Origin: Psychroserpens luteolus
Lineage (GTDB): Bacteria; Bacteroidota; Bacteroidia; Flavobacteriales; Flavobacteriaceae
Direction: 5' to 3'
NCBI RefSeq assembly: GCF_021032705.1
Contig: NZ_JAHVXI010000001.1
Coordinates: 248,001 to 312,000 of the forward strand
DNA: 64,000 bases
A model generated the notes under the pieces. It worked only from the letters and a program-made list of their open reading frames with translations, ran no database searches and was not told where the DNA came from. Position 1 is the stretch's first letter. Each line of letters opens with the position of its first letter. The position numbers were made by a program, and so were the translations under genes. Shown piece after piece: positions 18,893 to 27,243 of this stretch.

Positions 18893-19837
18893 TTAATCTA
18901 ATTTTTCCCATAGACTATCTGTAAAATAATGCTTACAGTCTAGAAAATGTTTTTTTATACTGAAATTCGCCTTACGAGATAGTTCTTCTATTTCTGAAAG
19001 TCCGTACTTTTTTGAGAGCTCAGTCCATATCAATTCGTTTTGTTTGAATTCAATGGTTGTTCCTAATTTTTTGATATCAACCGTTTGTGTTTTTAAGCTC
19101 ACGATATAACTTTTCACTTCGCCATTAATAGGATTGTAATGACAGTAAAAGTCGAAATCATCTATCTTAAAATCAGCATCAAATTCGCGATTGATTCTAA
19201 TTAAAAGGTTGAGATTAAATCGCTTGGTCACGCCACCTTTATCGTAATACGCATTGTGAATTGTTATCGGATTCTTTTTTAAATCCATACCAATGAGCAA
19301 CTTGTCATTTCTATTCATATTCTTATTAAAGAGCGTTAGTAAGTTACTAGCATCTTCTTGAGAATAATTACCAATATTACTTCCTAAAAACAGGAGTAAA
19401 CTTGGTATTTTACTCTTAGATGTCTCTTTTAGTATTTCAAAATAATCGCCTACTTTAGGTGTGATTGAAAGTTGGGGTAAACGCTCTGTTAATTTTTGAG
19501 TTAATATTGTAATAGCTTCTTTGGAGATATCTATGGGTATGTAATTAAAGGCAACTGAATTATTCACCAAATACTCTAGAAGTTTGAATGTTTTAAATCC
19601 ATCACCAGCACCAAGCTCGATAATGTTAAACGGTTGTTGAAACTCTAAGGCATCTACTATTTGTTGTGCTTGAAGTGACAAGATTTCAAATTCTGAGTCG
19701 GTAAGATAATACTCAGGCATTTGCATAATTTCTTGAAATATGCGACTGCCATTATCATCATAAAAATATTTAGAAGAAAGTTGCTTCTGCTCATTGGTTA
19801 AACCATCAATGATATCTTTTGCAAATGTGTTGTTCAT
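18893..19837 (-). CDS. egtD: L-histidine N-alpha-methyltransferase (EgtD)
   Basis: This 314-residue SAM-dependent methyltransferase is predicted to trimethylate histidine to hercynine, the first step of ergothioneine synthesis. It starts with the family pattern 'DIIDGLTNEQKQLSSKYFYDDNGSR' (positions about 8-32 of the protein), then the SAM-binding 'IIELGAGDGFKT', 'LLLFLGSNIGNYS' and the DUF2260-type 'LLIGMDLKKN' segment. It is cytoplasmic. The gene starts one base after the stop of egtB, so the two are coupled. Its partner makes the next step, and the pairing makes the assignment firm. A role in a related histidine-betaine thiol pathway cannot be ruled out. Confidence 0.92.
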   Translation of the reverse strand: MNNTFAKDIIDGLTNEQKQLSSKYFYDDNGSRIFQEIMQMPEYYLTDSEFEILSLQAQQIVDALEFQQPFNIIELGAGDGFKTFKLLEYLVNNSVAFNYIPIDISKEAITILTQKLTERLPQLSITPKVGDYFEILKETSKSKIPSLLLFLGSNIGNYSQEDASNLLTLFNKNMNRNDKLLIGMDLKKNPITIHNAYYDKGGVTKRFNLNLLIRINREFDADFKIDDFDFYCHYNPINGEVKSYIVSLKTQTVDIKKLGTTIEFKQNELIWTELSKKYGLSEIEELSRKANFSIKKHFLDCKHYFTDSLWEKLD

Positions 19838-19838
19838 A

Positions 19839-20984
19839 TTACTTTACGAGTCTAATTCCTGAAAACTGCCATCTCATTTCTGGATGAAAAAAATTGCGAT
19901 ATGTTGGTCTGCTATGGTAATCTACCGTTGCTACCGAAGCACCTCTAAGTACCATTTGATTGATCATAAATTTACCGTTATATTCGCCTAAAGCGCCAGG
20001 TGCTTTGGAGTAATTAGGATAAGGCAAGTAAGCACTATTAGTCCATTCCCAAAGCTCGCCATAGTTAAAATGTTTTGATGCCACTTCCCATTCAAACTCT
20101 GTTGGTAAACGCATTTGTTTCCATTCGGCAAACGCATGAGCTTCATAAAAACTAATGTGATTAACAGGTGTTTTAAGATTAACTTCTTGAAAGCCTTGAA
20201 GTGTATAGTGATGCCATATACCATCAATTTTATGCCAATACTCTGGTGCTTTTATAGCATTTTGTTGAATAAAATCCCAACCTTCGGCATGCCATAAATT
20301 GAAATTATCATAACCTCCCGCGTCTATGAAATTTATGTAATCTTGATTGGTCACTAACTGATTGGAAATTTCAAATTCATGCAAATACACTTTATGGTTA
20401 CCTAATTCATTATCATAGCAAAATGAGTCATCGTTATGACCAATATCGTACACACCTTCTTCAATTTTTAACCATTTTGAAGGCTGCTCAATTTCAGTAA
20501 AGTGAATATCACTTTCAATTGTTGGAAACGTAGGTTGGTGTCCTAAAATGTATTTAACATCATAATAAAACAACTCCTGATGTTGTTGTTCATGTTGAAT
20601 GCCGAGTTCTATTATTTTTTTAATCTCTTCTGAAATGTCTTCAGATAAAAATTCGAGCATTTCTTGGTCCACGTATTGCCTATATTGATACACTTCATCA
20701 ACCGTTGGTCGCGTCATTAACCCTCTATTAGGTCTTAATACACGTGTGCCTGCATTGTTATAATAGCTATTGAACAAATAGGCAAAATCCTCGTCAAAAG
20801 TTTTGTAACCAGGTTTAAATTTAGAAAGTACAAACTGCTCAAAAAACCATGTGCTATGTGCCAAATGCCATTTTGGAGGTGACACGAATATAACTGGTTG
20901 CACAGAATAGTCTTCGGTTTTTAGAGTTCTGCAAATTGCTGTAAATCGTTGTCGTGTTTTTAGATACGAATCTTTTAATGTCAT
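19839..20984 (-). CDS. egtB: Ergothioneine biosynthesis sulfoxide synthase (EgtB)
   Basis: This 381-residue non-haem iron enzyme is predicted to join hercynine to a thiol donor with oxygen. The N-terminal DinB-like domain provides the iron-binding histidines: H43 in 'KWHLAHSTWFF' and H131/H135 in 'HEQQHQE'. The C-terminal formylglycine-generating-enzyme-like domain shows 'RLPTEFEWEVA', 'LWEWTNSAYLPYP' and the terminal 'MRWQFSGIRLVK'. No C-terminal methyltransferase domain is fused, which separates it from OvoA; the methyltransferase is the adjacent egtD. Whether it uses cysteine or gamma-glutamylcysteine cannot be told. EgtA, EgtC and EgtE homologues are absent from the neighbourhood. Confidence 0.92.
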   Translation of the reverse strand: MTLKDSYLKTRQRFTAICRTLKTEDYSVQPVIFVSPPKWHLAHSTWFFEQFVLSKFKPGYKTFDEDFAYLFNSYYNNAGTRVLRPNRGLMTRPTVDEVYQYRQYVDQEMLEFLSEDISEEIKKIIELGIQHEQQHQELFYYDVKYILGHQPTFPTIESDIHFTEIEQPSKWLKIEEGVYDIGHNDDSFCYDNELGNHKVYLHEFEISNQLVTNQDYINFIDAGGYDNFNLWHAEGWDFIQQNAIKAPEYWHKIDGIWHHYTLQGFQEVNLKTPVNHISFYEAHAFAEWKQMRLPTEFEWEVASKHFNYGELWEWTNSAYLPYPNYSKAPGALGEYNGKFMINQMVLRGASVATVDYHSRPTYRNFFHPEMRWQFSGIRLVK

Positions 20985-21007
20985 TGATTGATGATGAAAT
21001 TTTTGAA

Positions 21008-22225
21008 TTATATAAGTTCTGTGTCAATAATCACTTCACTTTGTAACGTTTTATGAACTGGACACTTTGATGCAATTTCTTTTAATCGTTGCTTTTGTGA
21101 ATCGTCTAAGTTACCGATAAAAGTCAACTTTTTTGACAAATGATCGATTCGTTTTGGAGATTCAATGTCTAACATTAAATCGTCGCTATGTTTCTTAGAA
21201 TAGGTTATATGAGCATATACCTCTTGTAAATCCCATTGTTTACGTTCGGCATATAATTTTAGGGTCATCACTGTACAAGCCGCTAATCCTGCACTAAGAA
21301 AATCATAAGGTGAAGGTCCAAAATCATCACCACCAACACTATCAGGTTCATCAGCAATAAAATTGTGTTTTGATGTTTGAATTGTTGTTGTAAAATTATC
21401 GTCTCTCAAATTTAAATGTGCCACCAACTGTTCTCCTCCTGTATCGAGCATCTTATTGTCCTTAGGTTCAAAGTAACGTTGCACCCAACTGCCTATAATA
21501 TCTCCAGCATATAAGCTATCGCGAGTATTTGACAACAAATGGTCGGCATCATCAAGGGTCACAAAACTCTTTGGATGATGTGCATTATGATATAATTGCT
21601 CGGCGTTTTTTATACCTACTATGGTATCGATTGGCGAATGCAAAATAAGTAGCGGTTTTCTAAGAGACTTTACTATCGCAGGCAAATCTGTTTTATCAAA
21701 ATCTGAAACAAAATCTTCGTCAATTTTAAAAGGTCTACCACCAATGTTAACTTCTACTTTACCTTTTTGCTTTATATCTTCGATACCATGAGAAAACAAA
21801 TGTTTAACGTGATTTACTGTGGCTGGAGCACCAATTGTTGCTACTGCCTTGATATTATCCAATTTTGAAGCGGCTACTAAAACAGCAGCTCCACCAAGAG
21901 AGTGTCCTACAAGTAAAGATGGAGCTTTGTAGTTTTCTGTTAGATAGTCATTAACAGCTATGAGATCATCAACATTTGCAGAAAAATGACTGTCTGCAAA
22001 TTCACCTTCACTACGTCCTAGTCCTGTGAAATCAAATCTCACCACACCAAAACCGTGATTAGTTAGTGATCGACTAATATTTTTGACAGCACTTAATGTA
22101 CTGCTACAGGTAAAACAATGTGCGAAAATGGCAAAATAACTTGGCTTTTGATTAGCAGGCAACTCCAGATATGCCTGAAGTTTATGCCCTTTTTTGTTTT
22201 CTATTTTTAATCTCTCGTTGCTCAT
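21008..22225 (-). CDS. Bifunctional alpha/beta-hydrolase - OsmC-family peroxiredoxin-like fusion
   Basis: The 405-residue protein joins two domains. Residues 1-255 are an alpha/beta hydrolase with nucleophile S109 in 'GHSLGG', D200 in '[13 protein letters not shown]' and H229 in 'DDADHLL'. Residues about 265-405 are an OsmC/Ohr-type domain with the two redox cysteines C317 ('[12 protein letters not shown]') and C388 ('[10 protein letters not shown]'). OsmC proteins reduce organic hydroperoxides; the hydrolase half may release or supply a substrate. This fusion is known in proteobacteria and Bacteroidota. No signal peptide is seen. It lies between msrA and egtB, in keeping with a redox-protection theme. 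Confidence 0.9.
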   Translation of the reverse strand: MSNERLKIENKKGHKLQAYLELPANQKPSYFAIFAHCFTCSSTLSAVKNISRSLTNHGFGVVRFDFTGLGRSEGEFADSHFSANVDDLIAVNDYLTENYKAPSLLVGHSLGGAAVLVAASKLDNIKAVATIGAPATVNHVKHLFSHGIEDIKQKGKVEVNIGGRPFKIDEDFVSDFDKTDLPAIVKSLRKPLLILHSPIDTIVGIKNAEQLYHNAHHPKSFVTLDDADHLLSNTRDSLYAGDIIGSWVQRYFEPKDNKMLDTGGEQLVAHLNLRDDNFTTTIQTSKHNFIADEPDSVGGDDFGPSPYDFLSAGLAACTVMTLKLYAERKQWDLQEVYAHITYSKKHSDDLMLDIESPKRIDHLSKKLTFIGNLDDSQKQRLKEIASKCPVHKTLQSEVIIDTELI

Positions 22226-22235
22226 AATTATGCAT

Positions 22236-22763
22236 TTACAGTGATGTTTCCAACTTTAAATGATCTAACTTATCACAGTTAACTTTGTTGGTATAATTAG
22301 TTAATAATAGTTTCAATTTAGGGTTAATAAACGTTTTACAAAACGGTTTTTCAGGATTTTTGAAATAGTAATTAGTAATCTCTTCTCTTGAGGTTTTAAA
22401 TGCATTGAAATCTAAAACAAGAGTAATTAATTCATCTTTATGTTGCTTGTTCAAATCATTTAAAATATGCTTGGCTTTTGCTTTTACAACTTCTGAAAAT
22501 GTATAAATTGCCGAACGATATTTATCGCGCATAGAGTGATTTTTGGTACTCTTATGTGTTAATACATGAATTTCTATTAGCAGCTCAAGACTTACCTCTT
22601 TTGGGTTATAGGTCACAATAACACCTTCAGAAAAACTTGCAAATTCATTAGTAGATGCGATATAACCTTGTTCTACAGCAATGACTCCTTTTAACGATTG
22701 AAATACAGCTTCTGTACACCAATGACAACCGCCTCCAAATCCTATTTTCTCTTCATTATTCAT
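22236..22763 (-). CDS. msrA: Peptide-methionine (S)-S-oxide reductase (MsrA family)
   Basis: This 175-residue protein is an MsrA that reduces methionine sulfoxide in proteins. The catalytic motif near the N-terminus is '[15 protein letters not shown]', with C13 as the nucleophile. The usual GCFWG/GCFWC context is altered to GCHWC, so it is a divergent member. 'VEQGYIA' and '[19 protein letters not shown]' match the conserved body, and '[16 protein letters not shown]' replaces the common QGNDRGxQYRSAIY segment. I start at the ATG at 22763; the longer frame begins at TTG and covers the end of the upstream gene. The ATG overlaps the DUF427 stop by one base. Confidence 0.85.
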   Translation of the reverse strand: MNNEEKIGFGGGCHWCTEAVFQSLKGVIAVEQGYIASTNEFASFSEGVIVTYNPKEVSLELLIEIHVLTHKSTKNHSMRDKYRSAIYTFSEVVKAKAKHILNDLNKQHKDELITLVLDFNAFKTSREEITNYYFKNPEKPFCKTFINPKLKLLLTNYTNKVNCDKLDHLKLETSL

Positions 22764-23044
22764 CAATCTGTAATCTCTACACCTCTCCAAAAGGCAACAT
22801 GCCCTTTTATCGATTTGGCCAATTGAGATACTTCTGGATAGTACCAAGCGGCATCTCTATTTTCTTTTCCATCGACTTCTAAAGTATAATAAGACGCTTC
22901 ACCTTTCCATGCACATGTGGTATGCGTATCACTTGGTTTAAAGAATTCCTTTTTAATACTTTCGTGTGGAAAATAATGGTTGTTTTCTATAACAACTGTG
23001 TCATTACTTTCTGCTATAATTTGATTATTCCAAATGGCTTTCAT
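22763..23044 (-). CDS. DUF427 domain protein
   Basis: This 93-residue soluble protein matches DUF427: 'MKAIWNNQIIAES', 'ENNHYFPHESI', 'THTTCAWKGEASYYTLEVDG' and 'AAWYYPEVSQLAKSIKGHVAFW' are the conserved segments. The family has a compact beta fold with conserved Trp, Lys and Tyr residues, and its biochemical role is not established. It is flanked tightly by msrA (one-base overlap) and an aldo/keto reductase (7 bp gap), so it belongs to the same transcription unit. A redox-related or small-molecule-binding role is only inference from the neighbours. Confidence 0.88.
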   Translation of the reverse strand: MKAIWNNQIIAESNDTVVIENNHYFPHESIKKEFFKPSDTHTTCAWKGEASYYTLEVDGKENRDAAWYYPEVSQLAKSIKGHVAFWRGVEITD

Positions 23045-23051
23045 AATTATT

Positions 23052-24008
23052 TTAATTCCAATTTAATTGTTTTCGTTCGTTCCAGTAGTTGGTCGTATTA
23101 ACAGCAAAATCCTTAAGCCGTTCTATATCATTTTCAGATAATTTAAATGATGTCACCTTTACATTTGATTCTAAATGCGTAACATTTGAGGCACCACTTA
23201 AAACTATGCTGCCTTTTATTGTCTGTTGACAAAACTTCAAAGCAACAGCATCAATTCCCACGTTATATTTTTCTGATAATTCCTCCAAAACAGCATAGAG
23301 TTTATTATAATTATAGAATCTTTCATTTCTAAACAAACGACCATTGGCTATGGCTTCTTTAATGATAACTGTCTTATTTTGATTCATTAATTCTGAGTGC
23401 AATTCATACAAACTTTGATCCAAAATATTATAGGTGACTTGAAACGCATCAAATAACTGTTCATTAGCCACAGAAATATCCATGGCCTTTTTAATCACTT
23501 CAATTTGATTAGCTCCACTAGTTGTAATAGCTATGTCAATGTTAAATTCATTTTTCAAAAATGCCAGCCGGTTTAGAATGGCTTCATTTTCTAACACACC
23601 TGTTTCAAATGTTGCCGAATGGATTTGATATACCTTCAAATTTGGCATAAGTACTTTTGACTTTTCCCATTGTTCATTCAATTTCTTCAAACTGTGTTCT
23701 TTCACTTCATGAATGGCAGCATTTGGATTAAAATTAGCCACATAAGTATATCCCCATTTTGTAGCTATTTTAATTTTTGGATCTGTTTTAGTTTTCAGCC
23801 AATCGATAAGTAACTGTTCAGCTAAGCCATATCCTGGAGCTGTGTCAAAATAGCGAATTCCTAAATTATAAGCTCGTTCAAGCACAGCATAGCCTTGAGT
23901 TTTAAAGGCTTCTAAATCACCATCAAAATAATGTCCTTGACGAATATTAATATACTGTGGTCTACCAATTGCCGCTGTTCCAAACCCTAATGCTTCGTTT
24001 TCATTCAT
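23052..24008 (-). CDS. Aldo/keto reductase family oxidoreductase
   Basis: This 318-residue TIM-barrel NADPH-dependent reductase has the family residues in order: 'RYFDTAPGYGLAE' (catalytic Asp and Tyr), 'IKIATKWGYTY' (Lys), 'KVYQIHSATFE' (His) and the C-terminal cofactor segment 'GSIVLSGASNVTHLESN'. The pattern resembles the YeaE/L-galactose-dehydrogenase-like aldo/keto reductases. The substrate is unknown. The start overlaps the stop of the upstream 83-codon gene by 4 bp, implying coupling. It sits within the selO-to-egt run, so detoxification of reactive carbonyls is a reasonable but unproven idea. Confidence 0.9.
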   Translation of the reverse strand: MNENEALGFGTAAIGRPQYINIRQGHYFDGDLEAFKTQGYAVLERAYNLGIRYFDTAPGYGLAEQLLIDWLKTKTDPKIKIATKWGYTYVANFNPNAAIHEVKEHSLKKLNEQWEKSKVLMPNLKVYQIHSATFETGVLENEAILNRLAFLKNEFNIDIAITTSGANQIEVIKKAMDISVANEQLFDAFQVTYNILDQSLYELHSELMNQNKTVIIKEAIANGRLFRNERFYNYNKLYAVLEELSEKYNVGIDAVALKFCQQTIKGSIVLSGASNVTHLESNVKVTSFKLSENDIERLKDFAVNTTNYWNERKQLNWN

Positions 24009-24256
24009 AGGACAATCATATTGTTTAAGAATTGAAGAACTTTCTCATCTGGCATTTCACAGGGTTTCAATACTTCTTTATCTGATGTGATGTAATAATT
24101 TAAGCTGATAAAATCATTCCCAGCTAATTCTTCAGCATATATTTTTATACTTTTTCCTTTATTGAAATCTGTTCTAGTGATGCCGTATTTTTTATCCTGA
24201 AATAGGACTTCGCTATACCCTTTTGGCAGTAACATAATGCGTTTTAAAATTGACAT
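24005..24256 (-). CDS. Small conserved-looking protein of unknown function (83 aa)
   Basis: The 83-residue product is basic at its N-terminus ('MSILKRIMLLPKGYSEVLFQ') and contains 'KKYGITRTDFNKGKSIKIYAEELAGNDFISLNYY' as two adjacent short blocks, then 'LKPCEMPDEKVLQFLNN'. I do not recognise a named family. It overlaps selO by one base upstream and the aldo/keto reductase by four bases downstream, so it is almost certainly a real, translated gene. No signal peptide or membrane helix is present. One cysteine lies near the C-terminus. A link to SelO or the reductase is suggested only by the tight coupling. Confidence 0.8.
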   Translation of the reverse strand: MSILKRIMLLPKGYSEVLFQDKKYGITRTDFNKGKSIKIYAEELAGNDFISLNYYITSDKEVLKPCEMPDEKVLQFLNNMIVL

Positions 24257-25818
24257 TACGAACTACATGATAACATGGAACATCCTACTTTATGTCTTGC
24301 CCAATCTGGTCTTTTGGCGAACCATCTTTCATAGTCTGGTTGCTCATCGTAAGGTTTCTTCAAAAGCTGAAACAACTCCTCTATCAAATTATAATTGCCT
24401 TTATTAGCATCATCAATGGCCAATTGCGCCATATAATTTCTGAGTACATACTTAGGGTTGACAGTATTCATTTTTGATTGTCTTTCAATATTAGAAAGTA
24501 ATTCTTTATCCAATCTAAAATCATACCTCTCAAACCAATCTCGCCATTGTTGCGCAATTGTATCAGATACCTCATTAGGTATATAAAAAGCCTCTTTTAC
24601 TATATCCAACCCTCTTTTTGCGTCGCCCTTTTTGAAGCGACCTAAAAGTCTAAAAAATAATGTCATATCTGTTTCTGTTAATAACAAGGCGTCTTCCAAA
24701 GCTTGCACTAACATATGGTCTTTGTCATCATTTAGTTCTAAACCCAATTTGGTTTTCATCATCACTAAAGAGTTCTTTTCAAAATCTGTTTTATAGCTTT
24801 CTAAAATAGCTTCTAGCGCTTCTACATCTTCAATTAATGGATATAAGGCATTAGCTAACTGATACAAATTCCAGAGACCTATGTTAGGCTGGTTACCATA
24901 ACGATAGCGTTTATGCTGTTTATCGGTTGTATTTGGCGTCCAACCAAAATCAAACCCTTCTAACCAACCATAAGGGCCATAATCTATAGTTAATCCGAGA
25001 ATAGACATATTATCAGTGTTCATCACACCATGTACAAATCCTACACGCTGCCAATGAATAATCATCTCAAGTGTACGCTGAGAAACTTCAGCAAAAAATT
25101 TGATATACACCTCTTTTGAAGGTGTTCCCAAATGTGTAAAGTGTTGCTGTATTGTATAATCGACTAACTGTTTAAGCGTTTTATGATCTTGCCGTGCAGC
25201 AAATATTTCAAAACTTCCAAAGCGTAAAAATGAAGGCGAAATACGAGATACGATAGCACCTTTTTCATATGCCGAATTCCCATCATATAGCATATCTCTT
25301 AAGACCTCATCACCAGATAGTGCTAAGGACAAAGCTCGCGTTGTAGGAACACCAAGATGAAACATCGCTTCGCTACATAGATATTCGCGAATAGACGATC
25401 TTAACACAGCTAATCCATCTGCAGTTCTAGAATATGGTGTTTCCCCTGCACCTTTAAGTTGAACCGTCCACTGTTTTTTATTATGTTCGACTTCAAATAA
25501 ATTTATTGCTCTTCCATCGCCCAATTGTCCAGCCCAATTACCAAATTGATGTCCACCATAACACATCGCATAAGGTTTTGTATGAGGTAACACCTCATTA
25601 CCTGTAAATACTTTGGTAAACGTGTCTGATGAAACATCTGCTTCAGAGAGTCCTAATGCTTTAGCCATGTCTTTCGAAACATGTAACATTTTTGGAGCAT
25701 TGGTTTTCTTTGGTGTGACATAAGAAAAGCAAGCTTCTTTTACTTGGCGTCTAGTATTTTCTGAAATAGGATCAGCCGGTAATTCTTGGATGAATGTATG
25801 TTTTAGGTTTAATTTCAT
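24256..25818 (-). CDS. selO: SelO/YdiU-family protein adenylyltransferase (AMPylase)
   Basis: This 520-residue pseudokinase-fold enzyme transfers AMP to Ser/Thr/Tyr of target proteins in characterised homologues. The ATP-site segments 'VQLKGAGETPYSRTADG' and 'VLRSSIREYLCSEAM' are conserved, as are 'HGVMNTDNMSI' and 'DYGPYGWLEGFD' for the catalytic and metal loops. The C-terminus 'GCSMLSCSS' places a Cys at the antepenultimate position, where animal SelO has selenocysteine. Length fits the family. The gene heads a tightly spaced minus-strand run including msrA, OsmC and egtBD. This agrees with the redox-linked role described for SelO, which modifies glutaredoxin and other redox proteins. Confidence 0.95.
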   Translation of the reverse strand: MKLNLKHTFIQELPADPISENTRRQVKEACFSYVTPKKTNAPKMLHVSKDMAKALGLSEADVSSDTFTKVFTGNEVLPHTKPYAMCYGGHQFGNWAGQLGDGRAINLFEVEHNKKQWTVQLKGAGETPYSRTADGLAVLRSSIREYLCSEAMFHLGVPTTRALSLALSGDEVLRDMLYDGNSAYEKGAIVSRISPSFLRFGSFEIFAARQDHKTLKQLVDYTIQQHFTHLGTPSKEVYIKFFAEVSQRTLEMIIHWQRVGFVHGVMNTDNMSILGLTIDYGPYGWLEGFDFGWTPNTTDKQHKRYRYGNQPNIGLWNLYQLANALYPLIEDVEALEAILESYKTDFEKNSLVMMKTKLGLELNDDKDHMLVQALEDALLLTETDMTLFFRLLGRFKKGDAKRGLDIVKEAFYIPNEVSDTIAQQWRDWFERYDFRLDKELLSNIERQSKMNTVNPKYVLRNYMAQLAIDDANKGNYNLIEELFQLLKKPYDEQPDYERWFAKRPDWARHKVGCSMLSCSS

Positions 25819-26025
25819 TAAAATTGAACTAATAGATAATCTGTTTTTTTAAATAAATTTTAAAGTCACATAATTTACAAATAATTTAGTCGTTATCCCT
25901 TGAAAAAAATTACAGATTTTTTGATCTGTCTGGATGAAAGCATTTTAATAATTTTCGACAAATCTGGTTGTAAAACAGTCATTAATTAAAGTTTAGTATT
26001 TTTACTAAATAAACTAACACTCTTT
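25819..26025. promoter_or_regulatory. Divergent intergenic region between selO and the HD/Pycsar-TM gene
   Basis: This 207 bp AT-rich stretch must hold both promoters. On the plus side a TTG (25968-25970) is followed 23 bp later by TAGTATTT, a weak fit to the TTG/TAnnTTTG promoter. No clean box was found for selO. A short hairpin (25912-25917 with 25924-25929) is followed on the minus strand by a T run, so it resembles a small attenuator or terminator within the selO leader. Confidence 0.35.
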
Positions 26026-27228
26026 ATGGAAACCCTAGTTCTTGAAGCTGAAAAATATGTCACAGGTTATTTAAATGATAATTTAGATCCTAAATTTGTT
26101 TATCATAACCTCGCACACACACAACGTGTGGTAGAAAAAGTAAAAGAACTTACAGATACCAGTAGTCTTAGTAACAATGAAAAGCATATTTTATTGATTG
26201 CAGCGTGGTTTCATGATACTGGTTTTACTAAAGTAATTGAAGGTCATGAAAAAGAGAGTGCAAAAATTGCTTCAGACTTTTTAAAATCAAAACAAGTTGA
26301 AGAAGACACCATAAAAGCGGTTGCTAATATCATATTAGCTACTCAAATGACCTATGAGCCTAAAAATGAGCTAGAAGGCATCATTAGAGATGCAGATTGC
26401 GCACATGTATCCAGTAAAAATTATGATGAATTTGCATCACTACTAAGAAAAGAGTGGGAACTCACTCAAGACAAATTTATATCAAAGCCTGATTGGGTAA
26501 ATGATAACATTTCATTTTTAACAAACCATACATTTTATACAAATATCGCTGCCAGTAAATGGGAAAAGCGAAAAGGAAAAAACCTAGCTGGTCTATTACA
26601 AAGTCAAAATAAAATTAAGGAAAACACAGAGAAATTAAAGCAAAAAAAAGCCGAATTAAGCTTTAAAAAACACAAGCTAGATTTACCTGAACGTGGTATT
26701 GAGACTATGTTTAGAGTTGCACTTCGAAATCACATTACCTTAAGTGACATTGCCGATACTAAAGCGAATATTTTACTCTCTGTAAATGCTATTATCATCT
26801 CATTAGTATTATCAAATTTAGTCTCTAAACTTGATAACCCATCAAACGATTACCTGATTTGGCCTACTGCAATATTTGCTGCGTTTACAGTAGCTTCTAT
26901 TATTTTATCTGTATTAGCTACGCGACCAAATGTAACTCAGGGAAAATTTAATAAAGAAGATGTCGCTAATAAAAAAGTTAATTTATTATTCTTTGGAAAC
27001 TTCCATAAAATGAAACTTGACGAGTTTGAGTGGGCTATGAATGAAATGATGCAAGATAGAGATTACTTATACAGTTCACTTACTAAAGATTTATACTTTT
27101 TAGGTCTAGTTTTAAACAGAAAATACAGTTTATTGCGTCAAACCTATACGGTGTTTATGATAGGTATAGTAGTAAGTGTTATTGCTTTTGCTATTGCTTT
27201 TCAATATTCAGGAGCAGTGATTCCATAA
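26026..27228 (+). CDS. HD-domain phosphohydrolase fused to a Pycsar-effector-like transmembrane domain
   Basis: This 400-residue protein has two parts. Residues about 5-180 form an HD domain with H27/H31 ('YHNLAHT'), H63-D64 ('WFHDTGF') and D122 ('IRDADCAH'), the metal ligands of cyclic-nucleotide or nucleotide phosphohydrolases. After a Lys-rich coiled segment (about 190-220), residues 223-400 match the Pycsar TM effector domain (DUF5706): 'FRVALRNHITLSDIADTKANILLSVNAIIISLVL' spans its start (positions 229-262). Helices lie at about 248-265, 279-297 and 373-393. In Pycsar defence such TM domains damage the membrane when cCMP or cUMP is sensed. No nucleotide cyclase gene is in this window. 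Confidence 0.85.
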   Translation: METLVLEAEKYVTGYLNDNLDPKFVYHNLAHTQRVVEKVKELTDTSSLSNNEKHILLIAAWFHDTGFTKVIEGHEKESAKIASDFLKSKQVEEDTIKAVANIILATQMTYEPKNELEGIIRDADCAHVSSKNYDEFASLLRKEWELTQDKFISKPDWVNDNISFLTNHTFYTNIAASKWEKRKGKNLAGLLQSQNKIKENTEKLKQKKAELSFKKHKLDLPERGIETMFRVALRNHITLSDIADTKANILLSVNAIIISLVLSNLVSKLDNPSNDYLIWPTAIFAAFTVASIILSVLATRPNVTQGKFNKEDVANKKVNLLFFGNFHKMKLDEFEWAMNEMMQDRDYLYSSLTKDLYFLGLVLNRKYSLLRQTYTVFMIGIVVSVIAFAIAFQYSGAVIP

Positions 27229-27243
27229 ACTTAAGAAACACAC

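Noticed and set aside
22764-22847. Longer MsrA with a 28-residue N-terminal extension
   Set aside because: It starts at TTG and lies entirely inside the DUF427 gene; the ATG at 22763 gives a standard MsrA start.
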